64,000 bases of DNA from Candidatus Krumholzibacteriota bacterium (GTDB lineage Bacteria > Krumholzibacteriota > Krumholzibacteriia > Krumholzibacteriales > Krumholzibacteriaceae). Positions within the stretch are counted from its first letter, which is position 1. Each line of letters starts with the position of its first letter. Both the position numbers and the translations under genes were made by a program. Where the stretch lies: positions 12,878 to 76,877 of the forward strand of contig JAFGCX010000026.1 in the NCBI GenBank assembly GCA_016932415.1. Direction: 5' to 3'. Below are positions 1 to 9,489 of this stretch, one piece after another. The notes under the pieces were generated by a model. It was not told the DNA's origin. It worked only from the letters and a program-made list of their open reading frames with translations, and made no database searches.

Positions 1-1
1 C

Positions 2-520
2 CGGAGGGATATTCCGGAATATGAAGACCTGAAAAAAGAGATTGAGCGTCTCGTTGGTGAAATAAACGGTAAGTACACAACGTCGGGATGGATTCCGATT
101 CATTATACTTTCAGTTCGTTAAACCAGAGAGACCTTTTGGCCAAATACCGGTCATCGGAAATAGCACTGGTAACTCCATTGAAAGACGGCATGAATCTCG
201 TCGCTAAGGAATATTGCGCCTCCAACATTGAAAAGACCGGAGTGCTTATATTGAGTGAATTCGCTGGAGCAGCAGCCCAGTTGCACAAAGGGGCTCTCCT
301 GGTCAATCCTTATGATATCGAAGAGATTGCTGATGCAATTTACGCGGCCTGCAAGATGCCGGAAAGAGAAATCAGAACAAGGATGACAACAATGCAGAAA
401 TCGATCGAAAAGCAGGATATTTATTGGTGGGTAAACTCATACCTCCAGGCGGCAATATCGAGTGACCTTGAAGATTTTCCCAGCATCGAAGATTATGATC
501 CCAATATGAAATTATTCTGA
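2..520 (+). CDS. otsA: Trehalose-6-phosphate synthase (GT20), C-terminal part
   Basis: Only the 3' part is in the window; the frame is open from base 2 to the TGA at 518-520. The family transfers glucose from a nucleotide sugar to glucose-6-phosphate to make trehalose-6-phosphate, a compatible-solute precursor, in the cytoplasm. Visible family motifs are [15 protein letters not shown] and, after it, [11 protein letters not shown] and LVNPYD, which form the nucleotide-sugar-binding C-lobe of GT20 enzymes. The C-terminal tail ends soon after the last helix, so no phosphatase (OtsB) domain is fused here. Glucosylglycerol-phosphate synthase is a close relative and cannot be excluded from this fragment. 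It is convergent with the radical SAM gene. Confidence 0.88.
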   Translation, partial: RRDIPEYEDLKKEIERLVGEINGKYTTSGWIPIHYTFSSLNQRDLLAKYRSSEIALVTPLKDGMNLVAKEYCASNIEKTGVLILSEFAGAAAQLHKGALLVNPYDIEEIADAIYAACKMPEREIRTRMTTMQKSIEKQDIYWWVNSYLQAAISSDLEDFPSIEDYDPNMKLF

Positions 521-617
521 TTCTTCGCAAAGGAGAGCGCTGACCCGAAGTAACCATTATCTTTATTCCGACGGGAAAGCCTGTCGATAGAGATCTCTCC
601 CGAATACCCTTAATGTT

Positions 618-2105
618 CTATTTCATCATCATCGGCTGAAAGACCAGCCTGAAGTGCTGTCCGTAGACGGCCAGGGTGATCGCAAGGGGAAAGAGCCTCG
701 GTTTTCTGACCAGCGACCAGGCGAAGAGTTTCCAGTAGTCCATCCTGCTGCTGTCGATCATTCCAAGTTTGAATATAGATTTGATGAGAGCGAGGACGTC
801 CCTGGATCTGAAGCTGGCAGCCTGTCCCTTCGCTGGTTCGAAATCCCTTAGAAAGTTCCTGACTCTGCGGTAATAAGGTTTCGCAGAGTATATATCGTTG
901 ATTATCTTTCTGTACCCCTCGATAAGCTTCTGCTTGTCCATCTTTGGAGTGAAATTCATCGTCAGATCTGTATTATTCCCCGAGATCTCTTCAATCAGCC
1001 GGCCTTCATCCTTCAGCCGGTTATAGAGTTTCGTCCCGCGCGGGGCGTTAAGGAGCCCTACCATCGCCGTAACGATACTGCTTTCTCTTATAAATTCGCT
1101 GAGACGATCGAATATCGATGAGGGATCGTTGTCGAAACCTACGATAAACCCGCCAAGGACTTCAAGGCCTGCGCTCTGTATCTTCTTAATGCTGGCGATC
1201 AGGTCGCGGCCCCTGTTCTGCACCTTGTTGCATTCCTTCAGGCTCTCGTCGTTGGGGCTTTCTACTCCGACGAATACCGAATTGAATCCGGCCTGGGACA
1301 TCATCGACATCAGCTCGTCGTCGTCGGCCAGGTCGATCGAAGTCTCGGTAGTGAGATAGTATGGATATTTCCTCTTTTTCTGCCACGATATCATCGCCGG
1401 CAGGACATCTTTCTTGAGTTTTCCCCTGTTGCCGATAAAGTTGTCATCGACAAAGAATACTCCTCCGCGCCATTTGCGCTGATAGAGCTCCTCCATCTCG
1501 GCGATTATGCTTTCGCTGCTCTTGGTCCTGACCTTGCGGCCGAAGAGGACCGAGATATCGCAGAACTCGCAGTCGAAAGGACACCCTCTCGAGTATTGGA
1601 CGCTCATCGACATATAATCCTTCATCCTGATGAGATCCCAGTCGGGCATCGGAGTGAGCGACATATCGGGGCGTTCATCGGCATTATAGATATGTTTCGG
1701 TTCTCCCCTCTCGAGATCGGCGATAAAAAGCGGAAGGGTGATCTCCGCCTCGTCGAGCACTAAATAGTCGACGTTATCGAACTCGTCGTGCGACGCGGTG
1801 AACAATGGGCCTCCGGCCACGATCTTCTTGCCCCGGTTCACGCACCGGCCGATGATCTCGATGGCCGAATCCTTCTGTATAGACATCGCCCCGATGAATA
1901 CGAGATCTGCCCATTCGATCTCTTTATCGGAGAGTTTTTTAACGGATAGATCGACGAGCCGCCTCTCCCAGCTTTCAGGGAGCAGCGACGAAACAGTGAG
2001 AAGTCCCAGGGGGGGATGAGTTGATTTTTTATTAACGAATTTCAGCGCGTGTATAAAGCTCCAGAAGGTGTCAGGGAATCCTGGCGCTATGAGTAATATC
2101 TTCAA
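618..2105 (-). CDS. B12-binding radical SAM protein
   Basis: 495 residues. An N-terminal cobalamin-binding Rossmann-like domain (about 1-140, with PPLGLLTVSSLLP and GGPLFTA segments) is followed by a radical SAM domain whose cluster motif is C175-x3-C179-x2-C182 (GCPFDCEFC), then a DUF4070-like C-terminal region. Such enzymes usually do B12-dependent methylation or other radical chemistry on lipids or natural products; the overall design resembles the hopanoid methylase HpnP group, but the substrate cannot be read from sequence and no hopanoid genes are nearby. Start: TTG at 2103-2105, chosen because AAGGAGA lies five bases upstream. It stands alone, convergent with otsA and divergent from the transporter at 2410. 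Confidence 0.8.
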   Translation of the reverse strand: MKILLIAPGFPDTFWSFIHALKFVNKKSTHPPLGLLTVSSLLPESWERRLVDLSVKKLSDKEIEWADLVFIGAMSIQKDSAIEIIGRCVNRGKKIVAGGPLFTASHDEFDNVDYLVLDEAEITLPLFIADLERGEPKHIYNADERPDMSLTPMPDWDLIRMKDYMSMSVQYSRGCPFDCEFCDISVLFGRKVRTKSSESIIAEMEELYQRKWRGGVFFVDDNFIGNRGKLKKDVLPAMISWQKKRKYPYYLTTETSIDLADDDELMSMMSQAGFNSVFVGVESPNDESLKECNKVQNRGRDLIASIKKIQSAGLEVLGGFIVGFDNDPSSIFDRLSEFIRESSIVTAMVGLLNAPRGTKLYNRLKDEGRLIEEISGNNTDLTMNFTPKMDKQKLIEGYRKIINDIYSAKPYYRRVRNFLRDFEPAKGQAASFRSRDVLALIKSIFKLGMIDSSRMDYWKLFAWSLVRKPRLFPLAITLAVYGQHFRLVFQPMMMK

Positions 2106-2409
2106 TGTAGTCTCCTTGCCGGAATATATCCGGGTCTCTGCCCAGGACCATGTTCCTATTCCGAGAAGGTTCCGGCGGTTCCGGCAACGGCAATGGAAAG
2201 TGGAGAAAGGCTATTTATAATATAGCTCTGATCGTTGTTTCTTGCAAGGTATATCAAATGTCATAAGAGTTTCCAGGTTGACGCTCAGGCACATGGAACG
2301 GTCATTTGGAGACAGGGAAAATGAGATCGATTATCCGCCGATCAGCGGAGAGTTGGATCTTTGAAGTTGTGGTTGTAATCAACGGAATGTTTAAAGTAAA
2401 ATCACACCC
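2106..2409. other. Divergent intergenic region with small inverted repeat
   Basis: 304 bases between the divergent radical SAM and SLC13-type transporter genes. It must carry both promoters, but I see no convincing -35/-10 pair. The only structure is TCCGC-N6-GCGGA at 2334-2349, about 60 bases upstream of the transporter, a possible operator or a chance palindrome. No coding frame of interest. Confidence 0.4.
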
Positions 2410-3903
2410 ATGTATGGAAAGAGGCAGAAAACAGGGTTTTTCGCGGGTCCTGCCGCCATGATACTGCTGCTTCTTTTCGCGCGCCCCGGGGGGATGAGTC
2501 CCGAAGCGCTGAAAGTCGCGTCTGTAGTTATTTTGATGGCTATATGGTGGATAACCGAAGCTGTCCCGCTTGCCGCTACGGCCCTGCTTCCCGTCGCTCT
2601 GTTTCCCGCTCTCGGTATCATGAAAGCTTCTGAGGCGACATCTCCTTACGCGAATCACCTTATATTCCTTTTCCTGGGCGGATTCTTTATCGCCGTCACG
2701 ATGGAAAAATGGAATCTTCACAAAAGGATCGCCCTTTACACGATAAGGGTTGTCGGCACCAGTCCCGCCAGGATAATCCTGGGATTCATGGTAGCTTCGG
2801 CATTTCTTTCGATGTGGATAAGCAATACGGCGACGACGATGATGATGGTCCCGATAGGTCTTGCCGTTATCGCCCAGGCGGCGGAGAATATCCAGGCAGA
2901 GGGAATAAAAGGCATTGATACCTCACCGACAAGATTCCGGTTCGGTACTTCGCTGATGCTGGGAATCGCCTACGCCTCCTCGATCGGAGGAGTGGGGACG
3001 CTGATCGGGACCCCTCCCAACGTATTTCTCGCCGGGTTCGTCGAAAACACCTGGGGAGTGCAGATAAGTTTTCTGCAGTGGATGACCCTTGGCGTACCGC
3101 TTGCGATCATTATGGTAATTCTCACGTGGGTATACCTGACAAAGATCGTTTTTCCGCTGGAGATGAAGGAAATACCAGGCGGAAAGCCTTTTATAGACGC
3201 CGAGATCGCCAGGCTCGGGAGGATGAGCGGAGCGGAAGGGAAGATCCTCTTAGTCTTTCTGCTTGTCGCGGCGTCCTGGATAGCGAGGGGATTCGTAAAA
3301 ACCGGATTCTTCCATTCGATCTCCGATTCTACGATTGCCGTCATAGGGGCTCTTCTGCTCTTCGTCATACCGGCCGATTTCAGGAGGGGAGATTTTCTGC
3401 TCGACTGGAAGACGGCGCTGAAGGTCCCATGGGGAGTGATCATCCTGTTTGGCGGGGGGCTTTCACTGGCGAACGGATTCAAGGTCAGCGGGCTGGACAG
3501 GTGGATAGGAGGCCAGCTTGTGATTCTTGATAGCTCGAACTATATTCTTCTGATATCGATTATAGTTCTTGTCACGGTATTCCTTACCGAGATCACTTCC
3601 AATACCGCTACCTCGGCGATGCTCATTCCTATCGTGGCCAGTATCGCGGTGGCGATGTCGATCCATCCTTACGGGCCTATAATTGCTGTGGGGATATCGG
3701 CGTCCTACGCCTTCATGCTGCCCGTTGCCACCCCTCCGAACGCCATCGTTTTCGGCAGCAGGCAGGTGACGGTGCCCCAGATGGCCAGAGCCGGATTTTT
3801 CCTGAATATTCTCAGCTGGATCATCATAACCCTCTTTATAACTTTCATCCTGCCTGTCTTATGGAAGATCGATCTTTCGACGCTCCCCGCGTGGGGAAAA
3901 TGA
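2410..3903 (+). CDS. DASS/SLC13-family sodium:dicarboxylate-type symporter
   Basis: 497-residue polytopic membrane protein. The two pseudo-symmetric hallmark motifs of the divalent anion:Na+ symporter (DASS, SLC13) family are present: SNTATTMMMVPI in the first half and SNTATSAMLIPI in the second, with the hairpin-forming GTPPN and ATPPN segments nearby. The length matches the family. Members import C4-dicarboxylates, citrate, sulfate or similar anions with sodium; the substrate is not readable here. The ATG at 2410 is the first possible start after an in-frame TAA at 2392-2394, but it has no good ribosome site. It converges with the phosphate transporter gene 31 bases downstream. Confidence 0.9.
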   Translation: MYGKRQKTGFFAGPAAMILLLLFARPGGMSPEALKVASVVILMAIWWITEAVPLAATALLPVALFPALGIMKASEATSPYANHLIFLFLGGFFIAVTMEKWNLHKRIALYTIRVVGTSPARIILGFMVASAFLSMWISNTATTMMMVPIGLAVIAQAAENIQAEGIKGIDTSPTRFRFGTSLMLGIAYASSIGGVGTLIGTPPNVFLAGFVENTWGVQISFLQWMTLGVPLAIIMVILTWVYLTKIVFPLEMKEIPGGKPFIDAEIARLGRMSGAEGKILLVFLLVAASWIARGFVKTGFFHSISDSTIAVIGALLLFVIPADFRRGDFLLDWKTALKVPWGVIILFGGGLSLANGFKVSGLDRWIGGQLVILDSSNYILLISIIVLVTVFLTEITSNTATSAMLIPIVASIAVAMSIHPYGPIIAVGISASYAFMLPVATPPNAIVFGSRQVTVPQMARAGFFLNILSWIIITLFITFILPVLWKIDLSTLPAWGK

Positions 3904-3934
3904 CAGAAGTTTTATGAAGAGGCGCGATTGTCAA

Positions 3935-5575
3935 TTATTTCTCGCCGGCGATCACTTCCGCGATATTAAGCGCGTGGTCTTTTATCCGCCGATATGCGCT
4001 CAGAATGTCCATGAATACGAGACTGGCAAGAGGTTTTGTCTCCCTGTTCTCAAGGCGAAGAAGATGGCTAGACCTGTAGTGCTTCACCCGGTGGGTTATA
4101 GCGTCCCCCTGGCTGAGAGCACGGGAAAGGATCCCCTTGTCTCGATTCTTTACAGCCTCATGGATCATCTGAGTATATTCCGAGACCATATCGTGGAGTT
4201 GCATCAGCTCTTCGACACCTTTTTCGGCAAAAACAAGCCCCTCGTTTCTCATCCGGCAGCGAAGTTTTAAGATCGCTGTTATATAATCGCTTATCGATTC
4301 AAATTCGTCTGCCACACGAAGCTGCATGTGAGCTTCCTTGGTCACATCATGGCTGAGGGTCCCTGTCATCATCTTGCTTATGAATTCGACGATCTCTTTC
4401 TGGATCAGGTCGAACATCTTTTCTCTATGAAACAGCTTTTTTTCAAGCGATTTGTCCCCATCGTTGTTTTCAATCGATACGCGAAGCCATCCCATCATCT
4501 TCTGTACGCCTTCTCCCATCAGTACTATTTCGCTGAAGGACTGCTGGATGCCTATCATGGGGGTGTCGTATATCCTGACATCGAGATAAGTCAGATGGTG
4601 CTTTTCCGTGTGGAGCTTAGAGGGCGCCAGGAACTCTATGAATCTAGTGAACGGATCTATAAGGGGCATGAACAGGGCGACAATAAAGATATTGAATCCG
4701 GTATGCGCGAAGGCTATCCTTGTCGCGATTGCCAGGTGCTCCGGGACAATAAATTTCAACAGCCCGATATATTTAAAGAAAAACGGTATCATGATAGAGA
4801 CACCGATGGTTTTGATCAGAATATGGGCATAGGTTGTCCGTTTGGCGTTGGTGATCGCTCCGAGAGAAGCAAGAAACGCGGTAACAGTCGTTCCGATATT
4901 TTCCCCGAGAACGAGGGCGACGGCAGTCTCGTACCCTATAACTCCGGTTCTGGCCAGGGTGATCGTTATCGCTACGGTGGCTGAAGATGACTGAATGACC
5001 GCTGTAATGAAAGCTCCGACAAGCACGCATTTTATCACTCCGACGATCCCTCTCGGTTCGAATCGGGAAAAGAGGGAGATGAATTCAGGATTGTCCCGGA
5101 GAGGCATGAAGCCATCCTTCATGATCGTAAGGCCAAAGAAGACCATCCCGAGACCGAGAGTTATCATCGCGACATAACGGACCCTTTCATTCTTGGAAAA
5201 CAGGTAGAAAAACGCGGAGAATCCCAGGATCGGCAGACCATACTCGACGATTTTCAAAGCGACAAGCCATGCTGTTATCGTCGTCCCGATATCTGCGCCG
5301 AGGATGACCCCGATCGCCTGCCTGAGCGACATCACTCCGGCATTTACCATACCGACGATCATAACAGTCGTGACCGAACTTGATTGTATAAGAGAAGTTA
5401 TAGTCGCTCCCACACCGCAGGCGACAATTCTGTTATCGGTAACGGCATTTATAAGCTTGCGCAGGCGATTCCCCGCTACCGCCTGCATTCCCTCTGACAG
5501 GAGTTTCATGCCTACGAGGAAGAGTCCAAGCCCTCCGATAGTCCCGATGATGATTTTGAGATAATCAACGCTCAT
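3935..5575 (-). CDS. Na+/Pi cotransporter family protein with PhoU-like tail
   Basis: 546 residues. The N-terminal membrane part (about 1-310) carries the inverted repeat typical of the NptA/SLC34-like family, with QSSSVTT and QSSSATVAI motifs and GADIGTT and GENIGTT segments that bind sodium and phosphate. The C-terminal 200 residues are helical and look like a PhoU-type domain (VADEFESISDYI, HALNIAE). Known relatives import or export inorganic phosphate with sodium. Start ATG at 5573-5575 with AAGG seven bases upstream. No pst/pho genes are adjacent, so physiological control is unknown. Confidence 0.9.
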   Translation of the reverse strand: MSVDYLKIIIGTIGGLGLFLVGMKLLSEGMQAVAGNRLRKLINAVTDNRIVACGVGATITSLIQSSSVTTVMIVGMVNAGVMSLRQAIGVILGADIGTTITAWLVALKIVEYGLPILGFSAFFYLFSKNERVRYVAMITLGLGMVFFGLTIMKDGFMPLRDNPEFISLFSRFEPRGIVGVIKCVLVGAFITAVIQSSSATVAITITLARTGVIGYETAVALVLGENIGTTVTAFLASLGAITNAKRTTYAHILIKTIGVSIMIPFFFKYIGLLKFIVPEHLAIATRIAFAHTGFNIFIVALFMPLIDPFTRFIEFLAPSKLHTEKHHLTYLDVRIYDTPMIGIQQSFSEIVLMGEGVQKMMGWLRVSIENNDGDKSLEKKLFHREKMFDLIQKEIVEFISKMMTGTLSHDVTKEAHMQLRVADEFESISDYITAILKLRCRMRNEGLVFAEKGVEELMQLHDMVSEYTQMIHEAVKNRDKGILSRALSQGDAITHRVKHYRSSHLLRLENRETKPLASLVFMDILSAYRRIKDHALNIAEVIAGEK

Positions 5576-5718
5576 TGAATGCCTTGTTCAAGCTTGAATA
5601 TACCACAGCGTGTGAAGGATAATCTGAAAACCTTATAATGTCACCTGGAAAACGAAAAGAATTTACCCATGCGGACTTTTTTTGATCAAGGTATATATGG
5701 AAATCCAGCGAGTAAATA

Positions 5719-5748
5719 TTGAATAATCCGCAACGGCAGGTGTAATAT
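5719..5748 (+). promoter_or_regulatory. Weak sigma70-like promoter candidate for hydrolase gene
   Basis: TTGAAT (5719-5724), an 18-base spacer and TAATAT (5743-5748), placed about 65 bases upstream of the hydrolase start. The -10 match is only moderate; TATATAG near 5761 is an alternative. Confidence 0.3.
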
Positions 5749-5811
5749 TACTGTAATTCGCTATATAGAATGGAGATATGGCTAAGTGTATTTTCAAGAG
5801 AGGCAAATGAA

Positions 5812-7194
5812 ATGAAAAGAATTCGGCTCGTTTTATATTCAAGTTTATCTCTTATTATTTTTGTCGCGGCAGGGGCCGCCGCAAATCCTCTGCTGGAGAA
5901 TGGACCCGACCTGGAAACCATGGCCCGCGGGTTCGTCTCGACCTGGTCAGGAGGCGATTACGAAGGCGCCACTGCCACCTTCGACAAGACGATGCGGGGC
6001 GCGATGCCGCCCGAGATGATGGAAAAAACGTGGGATGGCCTCATCGACCGGATGGGCGATTTTAAAGAGATAGCCGGCGCGCGCTCTGAGAAGTGGGAGG
6101 ACAGCGATATCGTATTCGTCACCTGCATTTTCGCCAATGGACCTGTTGATATAAAGCTTGTTTACAATTCTGATCAAAAAATATCCGGTCTGTGGTTTGT
6201 GCCGACACAGTCGCCGGCAGACGTGGAAAAGACCGATAAGGGATCCGGTACGGAAACGGATTATCCCGCATACGCCGATCAGTCCACTTTCGAGGAATCG
6301 AGCGTGACGGTCGGTTCAGGCGAGTGGGAACTTCCTGGCACTCTTGCTGTGCCAAAGGGCAAAGGCCCTTTTCCTGCCGTGCTGCTTGTGCACGGCTCCG
6401 GCCCCAATGACAGGGACGAGACGATCGGTCCGAACAAACCGTTCCGCGACATCGCCTGGGGGCTCGCCTCAAGGGGCGTCGCAGTACTCCGTTACGATAA
6501 ACGGACGAAGACCCACGGTATGCGTATGGCTATGGACAAAGTTGAACTTACTGTCAAGGAAGAGGCGATAGATGACGCGGTCACTGCGGTGAGGCAGCTC
6601 CGCGAGACCGATCGGATCGATCCGGGCAGGGTCTTTGTCCTTGGCCACAGCCTCGGCGGAATGCTCGCCCCGAGGATCGGCGCCAGGGAACCGCGCGTCG
6701 CCGGGCTGATAGTGATCGCAGGCGCGACGCGGCCGCTCGAGGACCTGACGATTGAGCAGTATAGATATATCTTCTCGCTTGATGGCGAGATCTCTGCCCA
6801 GGAGCAGACCCAGCTTGACACGCTTGTGGCGCAGGCGGCCCGTGTCAAGGACCCCGCCCTTTCCGCGGACACTCCCGCAGAGCTGCTCCTCTTCGGCGTG
6901 AGCGCGCCGTACTGGATCGACCTGCAAGACTACGATCCTGTCGAGACAGCAAGCGAGCTCGATATGCCGATGCTGATCCTTCAGGGTGAGCGGGATTACC
7001 AGGTCACGATGGAAGATCTCGCGAGATGGCAAAGCCTGCTTCCTTCACCCCGCATCGAGTGCAAGTCATACCCGCGCCTGAACCATCTGTTCATTACCGG
7101 CGAAGGCAGATCGGTCCCCGCCGAGTATGGAACGGCGGGCCATGTGGCAGTGGAGGTCATAGACGATATTGCCGGCTGGTGCGATCGGCACTGA
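5812..7194 (+). CDS. Exported alpha/beta hydrolase with DUF3887-like N-domain
   Basis: 460 residues from the ATG at 5812, preferred over the ATG at 5770 because GAGAGG lies eight bases upstream and a signal peptide (MKRIRLVLYSSLSLIIF...) begins there. Residues about 25-130 resemble the DUF3887 domain often placed before serine hydrolases; residues about 155-460 are an alpha/beta hydrolase. The nucleophile is Ser280 in GHSLGG, the acid is probably the Asp in GERDYQV and the base the His in RLNHLF near the end. An oxyanion motif LLVHGSGPNDRDE is present. Likely a periplasmic esterase or peptidase of unknown substrate. Single gene, ended by a strong terminator. Confidence 0.85.
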   Translation: MKRIRLVLYSSLSLIIFVAAGAAANPLLENGPDLETMARGFVSTWSGGDYEGATATFDKTMRGAMPPEMMEKTWDGLIDRMGDFKEIAGARSEKWEDSDIVFVTCIFANGPVDIKLVYNSDQKISGLWFVPTQSPADVEKTDKGSGTETDYPAYADQSTFEESSVTVGSGEWELPGTLAVPKGKGPFPAVLLVHGSGPNDRDETIGPNKPFRDIAWGLASRGVAVLRYDKRTKTHGMRMAMDKVELTVKEEAIDDAVTAVRQLRETDRIDPGRVFVLGHSLGGMLAPRIGAREPRVAGLIVIAGATRPLEDLTIEQYRYIFSLDGEISAQEQTQLDTLVAQAARVKDPALSADTPAELLLFGVSAPYWIDLQDYDPVETASELDMPMLILQGERDYQVTMEDLARWQSLLPSPRIECKSYPRLNHLFITGEGRSVPAEYGTAGHVAVEVIDDIAGWCDRH

Positions 7195-7231
7195 ATAAAG
7201 AAAACTGTTGTCTTGGGATCCACTGGGGAAG

Positions 7232-7266
7232 AAAAAAGGAAGCCGGGAATCCGGCTTCCTTTTTTT
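7232..7266. terminator. Rho-independent terminator, probably bidirectional
   Basis: Perfect 9-bp stem GGAAGCCGG / CCGGCTTCC (7238-7246 and 7251-7259), a GAAT loop, a T-run at 7260-7266 and a matching A-run at 7232-7237. It serves the hydrolase gene on the plus strand and, because of the A-run, can also stop the RRM transcript on the minus strand. Confidence 0.9.
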
Positions 7267-7324
7267 ATTTTCTTAACCGGTATGCCGCCCTATCCTCGGT
7301 AACCGGTACTGATCAGGTCAGGTT

Positions 7325-7627
7325 TTAGTAGCCGCCTCTGCCGAAGCCGCCGCCTCTGCCGCCGCCACCGCCGCCACGGTTATCCGTGCGGGGTTTTGCC
7401 TTGTTGACCTTGAGAGTGCGGTCCTGCAGCTCTTTGTCATTCATTGCATCGATGGCAGCCTGTGCCTCGGTATCATTCGACATCTCGACGAAACCGAATC
7501 CCTTCGATCTGCCGGTGTCCCTGTCAGTAATAACATTGACGCTGTCAACCGTGCCGTGCGCTTCAAAAGCGGTCCTGAGATCGCTTTCGCTTGTATCAAA
7601 TGACATGTTTCCTACATAAATCTTCAT
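7325..7627 (-). CDS. RRM-domain RNA-binding protein
   Basis: 100 residues from the ATG at 7625-7627, which has an excellent GAGGAGG site; longer frames lack one. It is a single RNA-recognition motif: RNP-2 is IYVGNMSF at the N-terminus and RNP-1 is KGFGFVEM near residue 45, followed by a glycine/arginine-rich tail (GGGGGGRGGGFGRGGY). This is the layout of cyanobacterial Rbp and other bacterial glycine-rich RNA-binding proteins, which bind single-stranded RNA and are often cold-induced. The long AT-rich region upstream fits post-transcriptional or cold regulation, but that is inference. Confidence 0.93.
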   Translation of the reverse strand: MKIYVGNMSFDTSESDLRTAFEAHGTVDSVNVITDRDTGRSKGFGFVEMSNDTEAQAAIDAMNDKELQDRTLKVNKAKPRTDNRGGGGGGRGGGFGRGGY

Positions 7628-7993
7628 TACAGCCTCCTCTAAGGGCGTAGACGAAAAATAAATCAAACAGATATTTTCCGGAAAATTAAGAAGTCCCTAA
7701 AGAGAAGATCAACAGGATAGGTCTCGTTTATCGTTCTTTTCGGTCAGCATCCGAATTCATCCGTTTCGCCGACAATATACTATAAATTATTTGAAAAGCA
7801 AGAAAAATATCAAGTTTTTCGCAAAATATCAAAAAAACAGGATTTCGGGTTAATATCCATGATCGGGCTGTTTTGTCTTTCAACGACCGGGCAAATGGTC
7901 ATATTCTTTCGAAGGATATTCATGCCCACCCTCTACCGACAGGAGTCAGTATTGGATAGATCTGTTCAGTTCACTCAAATGGATCACCCCAGT
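7628..7993. other. Intergenic region, long AT-rich leader of the RRM gene
   Basis: 366 bases between two minus-strand genes. It contains no coding frame I can support. The half nearest the RRM gene would be a roughly 140-base 5' leader if the promoter candidate at 7774-7801 is right; the rest (7802-7993) shows no clear terminator for the upstream ABC operon in the other direction. Confidence 0.5.
7774..7801 (-). promoter_or_regulatory. Promoter candidate for the RRM gene
   Basis: On the minus strand: TTGCTT (7796-7801), a 16-base spacer and TATATT (7774-7779). The same hexamer pair with 17-base spacing occurs before the tonB-like gene at 28876-28904. Predicted leader about 140 bases. Confidence 0.35.
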
Positions 7994-9463
7994 CTACCTT
8001 ACATCGTACCTTAGAAACGCGACGAAGGCAGCGGCCAGCACCATGGATGTATAAATGATCAGCAGTACGAAGTCGGTTATAGTGCTGGAAAGAACAGTGC
8101 CGAGAGATATCTCCGGAGGCATGAAGAGAGGCATATCGCTCGTTTCTATTGTTGGCCTGCCGCGGGGCGTCGAGACCGAGATCCCCTTCTCAGAGTCGAA
8201 GTTGATATTGATCCCACCCATCCCACCTCCGGTCGCCTTTTCTTTCACTCTGGCGTGATCGAGGAACAGGTCCCTGTATTTTTCAATCGATTCCTGGTAC
8301 CTCGGTTTAAGTCCTGTATCGGTCCCGGCGATTTTCATTGCGGCGAGTTGAAAGGCCGAGGCGGGAGAGAAACGTGATAGAGTGAAAGCAAGGCGCTCCT
8401 GCCCGGCCAGCCTGTTCCGCTGCTCTTCCTGGAGCCGCCGTGTATTATCCTTGATGTCAGATTGAAGTTCCTTTCTCATCCCGTCACTCTCTTCCATCCA
8501 TGTCCATTCGTTCTCTTCGCGATATGCTTCACGCTCCTGTTCAGTCATATCCGCCATGGCTGTATTTCGCGCTCTCGATATTTCTATCATCCTGTCGGTG
8601 TAATCCTTCCAGCGGCCCTTCGAATAAGCGTCAGCGATGGAATTTATCTCAGCGGTCGAGGGTACCGGCATGATCTTGCCCGCGGCCATAACGCCAAGGC
8701 GAGGCACGATAAGTGTCAATGACACCCACGCGACAAGCAAAACAAGGAATGATGTACTTGCGTGCCGGGTAGACGCTGAGACGAGTATTCCCAGGGAGAT
8801 AAAAAAGGTGAAATAAACAAGGGAGATTCCTATAAAGAGTGAGAAATCGAACCAGTGAGCGGCCGAAAATGGGATCTTCGCCAGGATCAATAACAACACC
8901 ACGACAAGTAAAGGTATCAAAAGAGGGATGACAAGGCCGAGCCAAGCTCCCGCGAACTTTGCCGCGATATAGCTGACTCTTGGAACGGCATTGGAGAATG
9001 TCAGCCTTAGTGTGCCCGACTCGCGTTCGCCGTTGATCGCGTCGTATGTGAAAAGGATCGCGAAGAGGGACAGGACCACGAGAAAAATGAAATTCAAGTC
9101 AAGCAGCCGGAAGACGGCGAATATCGGATCGTTCGAATAGGCGCTGCTTCTAAGAGCCACCTGTTCGGTAGCGCTTACAAGAGAAAACCGGCCTATGTCA
9201 TTGGTGACTCCCGCGACGATTATCCTCATGGGGTCGGGATAGATGAATGTCCTCGTCGCGAGAAAGGCCCAGGACGTCCTTTCCGCGAGAACCTGTTTTT
9301 CGAGCGCCCTTGACGTATCGTACTGTCTGATGTCGTTTTTATAGCCCTGTATTCCTATGCTCACGCTGAGGAGTATCAGCAGGCCGCAGGCGGCAAAGGT
9401 GAATATAAATTTAGGGCTGGTAAAGTAAAATTTCAGTTCTTTCAGAATCAGAGTACGCAGCAT
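7994..9463 (-). CDS. ABC-2 type transporter permease (DUF3526-like), second
   Basis: 489 residues from the ATG at 9461-9463, chosen for the GGGGAGGAT site seven bases upstream. Architecture: one N-terminal membrane helix (about 18-38), an extracytoplasmic stretch, a cluster of five helices at about 110-260, a long hydrophilic helical segment (about 270-420) and one last helix at the C-terminus. The motif DAINGERESGTLRLTFSN is typical of ABC-2 permeases of the DUF3526/NosY-like group. It is a paralogue of the gene directly upstream and probably forms a heterodimer with it. It is the last gene of the operon that begins at 13710. Confidence 0.85.
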   Translation of the reverse strand: MLRTLILKELKFYFTSPKFIFTFAACGLLILLSVSIGIQGYKNDIRQYDTSRALEKQVLAERTSWAFLATRTFIYPDPMRIIVAGVTNDIGRFSLVSATEQVALRSSAYSNDPIFAVFRLLDLNFIFLVVLSLFAILFTYDAINGERESGTLRLTFSNAVPRVSYIAAKFAGAWLGLVIPLLIPLLVVVLLLILAKIPFSAAHWFDFSLFIGISLVYFTFFISLGILVSASTRHASTSFLVLLVAWVSLTLIVPRLGVMAAGKIMPVPSTAEINSIADAYSKGRWKDYTDRMIEISRARNTAMADMTEQEREAYREENEWTWMEESDGMRKELQSDIKDNTRRLQEEQRNRLAGQERLAFTLSRFSPASAFQLAAMKIAGTDTGLKPRYQESIEKYRDLFLDHARVKEKATGGGMGGININFDSEKGISVSTPRGRPTIETSDMPLFMPPEISLGTVLSSTITDFVLLIIYTSMVLAAAFVAFLRYDVR

Positions 9464-9489
9464 GTCGATCCTCCCCGGGGCCACTATGA

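Noticed and set aside
2334-2349. TCCGC-N6-GCGGA as a firm operator
   Set aside because: Five-base arms are too short to rule out chance, and no regulator gene is adjacent.
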